Shown one piece after another: positions 59,219 through 64,000 of a DNA stretch of 64,000 nt. Position numbers and translations under genes: made by a program. This DNA comes from Rhizobiaceae bacterium MnEN-MB40S (GTDB lineage: Bacteria > Pseudomonadota > Alphaproteobacteria > Rhizobiales > Rhizobiaceae), in the NCBI GenBank assembly GCA_024343425.1, contig BRLC01000016.1:230857-294856 (forward strand). The letters run 5' to 3'. How positions within the stretch are numbered: position 1 is the first letter of the stretch; each line of letters begins with the position of its first letter. The notes under the pieces are model-generated. The model saw nothing but the letters and a program-made list of their open reading frames with translations. It was not told the DNA's origin and did no database searches.

Positions 59219-62200
59219 ATGAAAATCGGCGGTCTTGTTTCGGTTTCTGCGCTATTTGCGTTGGCAGTACTTGTAGTACATGGTTCAGTTAGAGACGCGC
59301 GAGCAGAGGCTTTCTGCGGCGAAGAACTTACGCTCACAACAATAGATTTTACCAGCAGCGGCGGGCAGAACGCCTCCGTTGAAGCGGCGGCGAACACAGC
59401 GCGGTTGAGCGCGGAGGGCGGGGCCGCCGGCTCCGAGAACAGCTCGACCGCGGAGCTTGGATTTCGCTTCACCCCGACAATTGACGGACCCGTCCATGCA
59501 TCATTCACCGGCATTCTGGCGGTTGGGGAACTTCACGGATTTGGCAATATCAACGCCGGATCGATCCGGGTGGAAGCCAAGCTTCGCGACCTGACGAACG
59601 ATGTCGAACTGGCGAGCGTCGTCGCCGTGGATCACAGCGAGAACGGCGCGCCTTTTACCTCGACCATACAGCCTGTGAACGCCATTCCCTTTGCGCCGAT
59701 TGAAATGGACGTGAACCTGACCGCCGGGGTGGAATACGCCGCCTTCATTCGCGCGCGGGCGGTGGCGAACGGTCTGCAGGGCGATTCCGATTTTCGTACC
59801 GGAAGCCGCAGGGTCGAACTGGCGGGCGTGGTGCTTTCCACCGATCTGGACGATTCCGATGGCGATGGTCTCTACGACCTCTGGGAGACACAAGGGGTAG
59901 ACGCAGACTGCGATCCTTCCAACGGCGTCGACGTCGATCTCGTGGCGATGGGCGCCAATCCAAATCACAAGGATCTGTTTCTGGAAATCGACTGGATGCC
60001 GGGCGCCGAACCAACACGCGGCATGATTCAGGCGCTCAAGGATGCATTTGCGCTTGCGCCCAAGGATGCGGGCGGCGTCGTCAATCCCGACAATGCGGAC
60101 GGGATAGAGGTCCATGTCGATGCGGGCAATCTGATCGATCCTTCGGCGGCCGAGGATGGCTTTGCAACCGGTAGCTGCAACGATGGAATAGACAACGGGT
60201 CCGACGGCTTTGCAGACGCGGGCGATACGGATTGTCTGGTCGGGGACATCGCCTTCTCAGATCTGGCGGCCGGCGGAGGCAACCTCGGGAGGGGCAATCA
60301 GGTGCCCATTGCAAACATCACGGATCTCGGTACGGATCAGGATGGCGACGGCGAAGTGGAGTTCTACGAAACCCGCAACGACAATTTCGATGAAGAACGT
60401 CGCCAGATCTTTCGCTATGTGATGAGCGCGCCGCGCAAGGGGTCGCTTCTCGGAGAAGCGGAGCTCGGCGGCAACGATGTCCTCATCCTTTTGGCGCCGG
60501 AGACTGTCGGCTGCCAGGCGCCGCAAAACGGTTTGCTCCCGTCAGGAACAGGTTCGGCGACGCTGATGCACGAACTCGGCCACGCGTTGGGCTTGCGGCA
60601 TGGCGGCGCTCCGGGTCAACCGAACCGGAAGCCGAATTTCGTGAGCATCATGAATTATGCCTACACGTTCGGGATCAAGCAGGACGATCCCCAGACGGCG
60701 AGCGATCTGGATGGCGACGGCGTGAAGGACTGCCGAATACTGGACTATTCGCCGCCGCGCGTTCCGGGAGGCCGCGTGTCGGCTCCAGTCCCGCAACCCG
60801 ACGGTATTCTCGATGAAGACGATCTCGATGAAGGCAAGCGTACCGATCCGAGCGACCAGGCCAATCACATCACCTATTTTGACCAGACCGCCGGGCAATG
60901 GGTCGATTCACGTATCGATGTCGCGATTGACTGGGACGGCGACGGCAATACGGGCGAGACCGGCGTCGATTCCGATATCAACAACGACGGCGATCTGAAG
61001 GAACTGGCCGGCTTCAACGACTGGGATGCGATCGTGTTGAGTCAACTCAACTTCGATGATTCGGAAACCGGTCCAGTCAGCAATCTGGCGCAGGCGATCG
61101 AGGTGGATGATGGTGACGCGATACTCGATATCTACGAGCAGACGCTGGCGACCGATTTCGAGGTCGAAAAACAGGTAGTTTCGGACTTCGTGGTCGCCGG
61201 TCAGAGCCTCGATTACGACATCACCGTCAGCAACAACGGTCCGAACCGCGCCGAATTCGTTCTGACGGACAGCTTTCCCGTGGAGGCGGTGTTGCTCGAC
61301 GTTCCGGGTGGATGCGCGCTGGCTGGAAATCAGAAAGTGTCCTGCGATCCTGTAATGCTGGAGGCTGGAAAAAGCATTAGTTTCAAACTCGGCCTGCGCC
61401 TGAGGGCAGATCTGGAATGTGACGGCGCACAGTTCCTGACCGTGACCAACAGGGCTGTCGTTGAAAGCATCACCGGCAAGGATCTGGATGAGGACAACAA
61501 CGAGGCGGTCGTCGACGCACGGGCCTTGTGTATCAAATATGAATATGCAGCAAAGTTCGCCTGCGGCGAACAGACGAGCCTGCAACCTGCGCCTCTGACG
61601 CGGGGCATTTATGCAACCACGGTCAACATCCATAATCCGAACGATGAACAGGTGCCTCTGTTCAAGAAAGTGGCCTTGACATATCCGCCGGCGGCGCAGA
61701 AGCCGGGCAGTGTCTTTCCGCTGGCCGTTGACGAACTCGGATATGATGAAGCCTTGAAAACAGAGTGCACTGAAATCTTGCGAAAAGCTTCGGACATTGC
61801 CGGAAATCCTATCCCGTTCGCCGAAGGTTTCGTGGTGGTTCAGGCGCCAAGATCGCTCGATGTGTCCGGACTGTATTCGGTCACGACGGCGCAGACCAGC
61901 ATGCATGTCGAGCAGATCCGGGAACGCGTTCGCAAACCTGTCGAGAAGGAGCCGACGCCGCGTGAGAAGCCGGATCTTACGCCGCTCAAATACGCCTGTG
62001 TTCCGCCGGGGCCGGGAGAGGGCAACCGGCCGAAGGAGATCAGGGTTTTTGTGCGGAATCTCGGACCAGGGACGGCGCCCGCCTCGATCGCCTCCGCCCA
62101 ATTCGGCGCGCTTGCAGTCCCGCATGTCGATACCCCCGCGCTTGCAAGTGGTGAAACGACGGAGATCGGGTTTCCGATTCCGGATCGCTGTCCTGCGGCC

Positions 62201-62299
62201 TGTGTCTTCAGCGTGATGGCGGACGATCCTGACTTGATCGAGGAGACCAACGAAAACAACAACGTCCTTGAAGGGCAATGCCTGCCGCTGCCGGGCTGA
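59219..62299 (+). CDS. Large secreted metzincin-like protein with DUF11 and CARDB-like domains
   Basis: This 1026-residue protein has a signal peptide (LVSVSALFALAVLVVHGSV, cleaved near DARAEA). The N-terminal beta-sandwich region spans about 30-215. Calcium-type DSDGDGLYDLWE and DQDGDGEVEFYE loops follow. The zinc-metalloprotease motif MHELGHALGLRHGG has His451, Glu452, His455 and His461, with a Met-turn-like VSIMNYAYTFG near 478. Further DGDG loops (DLDGDGVKDC, DWDGDGNTGE) come next, then a DUF11-type repeat (about 635-770, LDYDITVSNNGPNRAEFVLT). A Cys-containing domain and a C-terminal CARDB-like domain (VRNLGPGTAP to EENNNV-like ETNENNNVLEG, about 945-1020) complete it. A GGGAG site precedes ATG 59219. 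It is predicted to be an active extracellular protease. There is no cell-wall anchor. Confidence 0.75.
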   Translation: MKIGGLVSVSALFALAVLVVHGSVRDARAEAFCGEELTLTTIDFTSSGGQNASVEAAANTARLSAEGGAAGSENSSTAELGFRFTPTIDGPVHASFTGILAVGELHGFGNINAGSIRVEAKLRDLTNDVELASVVAVDHSENGAPFTSTIQPVNAIPFAPIEMDVNLTAGVEYAAFIRARAVANGLQGDSDFRTGSRRVELAGVVLSTDLDDSDGDGLYDLWETQGVDADCDPSNGVDVDLVAMGANPNHKDLFLEIDWMPGAEPTRGMIQALKDAFALAPKDAGGVVNPDNADGIEVHVDAGNLIDPSAAEDGFATGSCNDGIDNGSDGFADAGDTDCLVGDIAFSDLAAGGGNLGRGNQVPIANITDLGTDQDGDGEVEFYETRNDNFDEERRQIFRYVMSAPRKGSLLGEAELGGNDVLILLAPETVGCQAPQNGLLPSGTGSATLMHELGHALGLRHGGAPGQPNRKPNFVSIMNYAYTFGIKQDDPQTASDLDGDGVKDCRILDYSPPRVPGGRVSAPVPQPDGILDEDDLDEGKRTDPSDQANHITYFDQTAGQWVDSRIDVAIDWDGDGNTGETGVDSDINNDGDLKELAGFNDWDAIVLSQLNFDDSETGPVSNLAQAIEVDDGDAILDIYEQTLATDFEVEKQVVSDFVVAGQSLDYDITVSNNGPNRAEFVLTDSFPVEAVLLDVPGGCALAGNQKVSCDPVMLEAGKSISFKLGLRLRADLECDGAQFLTVTNRAVVESITGKDLDEDNNEAVVDARALCIKYEYAAKFACGEQTSLQPAPLTRGIYATTVNIHNPNDEQVPLFKKVALTYPPAAQKPGSVFPLAVDELGYDEALKTECTEILRKASDIAGNPIPFAEGFVVVQAPRSLDVSGLYSVTTAQTSMHVEQIRERVRKPVEKEPTPREKPDLTPLKYACVPPGPGEGNRPKEIRVFVRNLGPGTAPASIASAQFGALAVPHVDTPALASGETTEIGFPIPDRCPAACVFSVMADDPDLIEETNENNNVLEGQCLPLPG

Positions 62300-62393
62300 C
62301 GGTGATGAGGCGACGGGCCGTCGATCGTTGGCCATTGTCGGTGGACCGGGTGTTTGTTAGAACACGCCGATCAATGCGCCGGGTCGATGTTAC

Positions 62394-62960
62394 TTGTTGA
62401 CGGAAATAAACGCCAGATTGGTTGAGCCGGATCTACGTGACGACTGTTCGCGGTGCGCGGCCCTGTGCTGCGTTTCCCTTGCCTTCGACAAATCGGACAT
62501 GTTCGCCATCGACAAGCCTTCCGGCGTTCCTTGCGGACATCTCGACCCGTCCCACGGATGCACGATCCATGATCAACGCGAGCAGCGCGGATTTCGCGGG
62601 TGTATGCATTATTCCTGTCTCGGCGCGGGCCAGAGGGTGACGCAGGACATATTCCAGGGCCGATCCTGGAAGGACGACCAGTCGCTGCTCAAGCCGATGA
62701 TGGAGGCCTTCAGAGGCATGCGGCTCGTCCACGATCTGGCGCTACTCATGAACGAGGCTGCGAAACTGCCCTTGCAACCCCGGGAGCGCCGGGAACATCG
62801 GAGATTGGCCGCCGAATTGCGCCCCGCCAGCGGATGGACGCAGGCCTCGCTCGAAGCGTTCGAACGTGGCGCCACGCCTTCCGATATTCGCCGCTTTTTG
62901 CGCAGCCTGCAATCGACGGCTCAGGGCCAACGCGCGCAACAGACCTCCGCGACGCGTTGA
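62394..62960 (+). CDS. Cysteine-rich putative zinc/iron-chelating protein (YkgJ-like)
   Basis: This protein of about 188 residues has an N-terminal cysteine cluster: DDCSRCAALCCVSLAF (Cys18, 21, 25, 26), VPCGHL, GCTIHDQ and FRGCMHYSCLGAG. The spacing is like the metal-binding CxxC...CC...C pattern of the YkgJ family. The C-terminal half (from about 90) is helical and charged (LPLQPRERREHRRLAAELRP). Start codons are TTG at 62394 or 62397; neither has a strong ribosome site. It lies 94 bases after the metzincin gene and 174 before purA. A metal-handling role is inferred from cysteines alone. Confidence 0.65.
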   Translation: MLTEINARLVEPDLRDDCSRCAALCCVSLAFDKSDMFAIDKPSGVPCGHLDPSHGCTIHDQREQRGFRGCMHYSCLGAGQRVTQDIFQGRSWKDDQSLLKPMMEAFRGMRLVHDLALLMNEAAKLPLQPRERREHRRLAAELRPASGWTQASLEAFERGATPSDIRRFLRSLQSTAQGQRAQQTSATR

Positions 62961-63134
62961 GCGCGGTGAATTTGAGTGTCGAAAGCACCCGCTCCAGTAA
63001 ATATCGCTTAAGGGACGCATATTAGACTGCGCAAATCCGCCAAATCATTTCGTTTGGGCATACATTGCGTTATAGATGCGCGGGTTTGGTCCGCGTCGGG
63101 CTGTATTTGGATGTATCGTAGTTAAGGGGACTGT

Positions 63135-64000
63135 ATGACCAACGTCGTCGTGATCGGCTCGCAGTGGGGAGACGAGGGTAAGGGAAAAATCGTCGATTGG
63201 CTTTCGGAACGCGCTGATGTCATCGTGCGGTTCCAGGGGGGGCACAACGCCGGCCATACGCTGGTCATCGACGGAACAAGCTACAAGCTGTCCCTGCTGC
63301 CGTCGGGCGTGGTGCGGGAAGGCAAATTGTCGGTCATCGGAAACGGCGTTGTCATCGATCCGCATGCGCTCGTCGCCGAAATCGATCGACTGGCGACCCA
63401 GGGCGTGACGATCACCCCCGACAATCTGCGAATCGCGGATAATGCGACGCTGATTCTGTCGCTGCACCGCGAACTTGACGCGCTGCGCGAGGATGCTGCC
63501 AGCAATTCCGGATCGAAGATCGGCACGACCCGTCGCGGCATCGGGCCTGCTTACGAGGACAAGGTCGGTCGCAGGGCGGTTCGCGTCATGGACCTTGCCA
63601 ACATGGAAACGCTTCCTTCCAAGGTGGACCGCATCCTCACACACCACAATGCCCTGCGCAGGGGTCTGGACCAACCGGAAATCCTGCATTCCGCAATCAT
63701 GGAGGAGTTGCAGTCGGTCGCCGATCGCGTCCTGCCGTTTCGCGAGACCGTATGGCGGCTGCTCGATGAGCGGCGTCGCGCGGGAAAACGGATTCTCTTC
63801 GAAGGCGCGCAAGGCACGCTGCTCGATATCGACCACGGCACTTATCCCTTCGTGACGTCCTCCAATACGGTCGCCGGCCAGGCGGCTGCAGGATCAGGAA
63901 TGGGACCGGGATCGCTCGGCTACATTCTGGGGATCACCAAGGCCTATACGACACGCGTGGGCGAAGGGCCGTTTCCGACCGAGCAGGACAATGAGGTTGG
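63135..64000 (+). CDS. purA: Adenylosuccinate synthetase (partial, runs off the window)
   Basis: The first 288 residues are present, with an open frame at the window edge; full-length PurA is about 430. [20 protein letters not shown] (residues 4-23) is the GTP-binding loop with catalytic Asp. [13 protein letters not shown] holds the catalytic His, [18 protein letters not shown] is the IMP-binding region, and [20 protein letters not shown] and [13 protein letters not shown] are also intact. It joins IMP and aspartate with GTP on the way to AMP. The ATG at 63135 starts directly at the first beta strand. No feature suggests this is not the housekeeping copy. Confidence 0.96.
   Translation, partial: MTNVVVIGSQWGDEGKGKIVDWLSERADVIVRFQGGHNAGHTLVIDGTSYKLSLLPSGVVREGKLSVIGNGVVIDPHALVAEIDRLATQGVTITPDNLRIADNATLILSLHRELDALREDAASNSGSKIGTTRRGIGPAYEDKVGRRAVRVMDLANMETLPSKVDRILTHHNALRRGLDQPEILHSAIMEELQSVADRVLPFRETVWRLLDERRRAGKRILFEGAQGTLLDIDHGTYPFVTSSNTVAGQAAAGSGMGPGSLGYILGITKAYTTRVGEGPFPTEQDNEV

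Noticed and set aside
1..64000. Search by eye for tRNAs, insertion sequences, CRISPR arrays, prophage or integrase genes
   Set aside because: No cloverleaf-like segment, terminal inverted repeat with transposase, regularly spaced repeats or phage genes were seen.

Overview
The window looks like chromosomal DNA of a GC-rich alphaproteobacterium, most likely Hyphomicrobiales (Rhizobiales). Reasons: a serC leader RNA of the type described from this group lies directly upstream of serC; there are TAXI-type and DctPQM-type TRAP transporters; a PPK2, a DUF3141 protein and an Asd/AspT pair occur together; and there is a rhizobial-type helix-turn-helix gene. No tRNA, rRNA, insertion sequence, integrase or CRISPR array was seen. 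Genes are cut at both ends: a sulfotransferase/glycosyltransferase at the left and purA at the right.

Region 1 (1-5.3 kb), surface glycan and sulfate. Two translationally coupled genes on the minus strand encode a sulfotransferase fused to a glycosyltransferase-like domain (open at the window edge) and a two-domain glycosyltransferase. A secreted sulfatase is divergent from them. Region 2 (5.3-17.2 kb), catabolism of an unknown carboxylic acid. A LysR regulator sits between a minus-strand operon (enoyl-CoA hydratase, glutaryl-CoA-dehydrogenase-like enzyme, ADP-forming acyl-CoA synthetase, TauE/SafE exporter) and a plus-strand series (thiolase-like protein with DUF35 partner, TAXI-TRAP importer, 3-hydroxyacyl-CoA dehydrogenase). 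Together these give uptake, CoA activation, dehydrogenation, hydration, second oxidation and C-C cleavage.

Region 3 (17.2-27 kb), ion and osmolyte transport: a BCCT carrier followed by an overlapping 39-codon membrane ORF, a K+ channel, a Na+/H+ antiporter, a tandem universal stress protein, a DctPQM TRAP importer and a porin. Region 4 (27-37.8 kb), acid and envelope stress: a 909-residue Orn/Lys/Arg-type decarboxylase, the aspartate:alanine antiporter AspT and aspartate 4-decarboxylase in one transcription unit, followed by two secreted or envelope proteins. Divergent from it are a small membrane protein and an HlyD-like adaptor. Region 5 (37.9-50.5 kb), energy and ion homeostasis: a TPR protein, PPK2, a SulP transporter, a Ca2+/H+ exchanger, FabI, a bile-acid-symporter-family protein, and a DUF3141 - phosphate acetyltransferase - acetate kinase operon.

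Region 6 (50.6-53.9 kb) is the most striking part: a compact five-gene stressosome operon. It encodes a globin-coupled RsbR-like sensor, an RsbS-like scaffold with Glu at the usual phospho-serine position, an RsbT-like kinase, an RsbX-like phosphatase, and a class III adenylate cyclase as the apparent output. Region 7 (53.9-55 kb) holds tandem hairpins ending in a terminator and a helix-turn-helix gene broken by one extra T in a T-run. Region 8 (55-64 kb) has serC with its leader RNA, serA, an EamA exporter, a 1026-residue secreted metzincin-like protein behind an AT-rich palindromic promoter region, a cysteine-rich protein and the start of purA.

All functional calls come from reading translated sequence and motifs. 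No database search was run.
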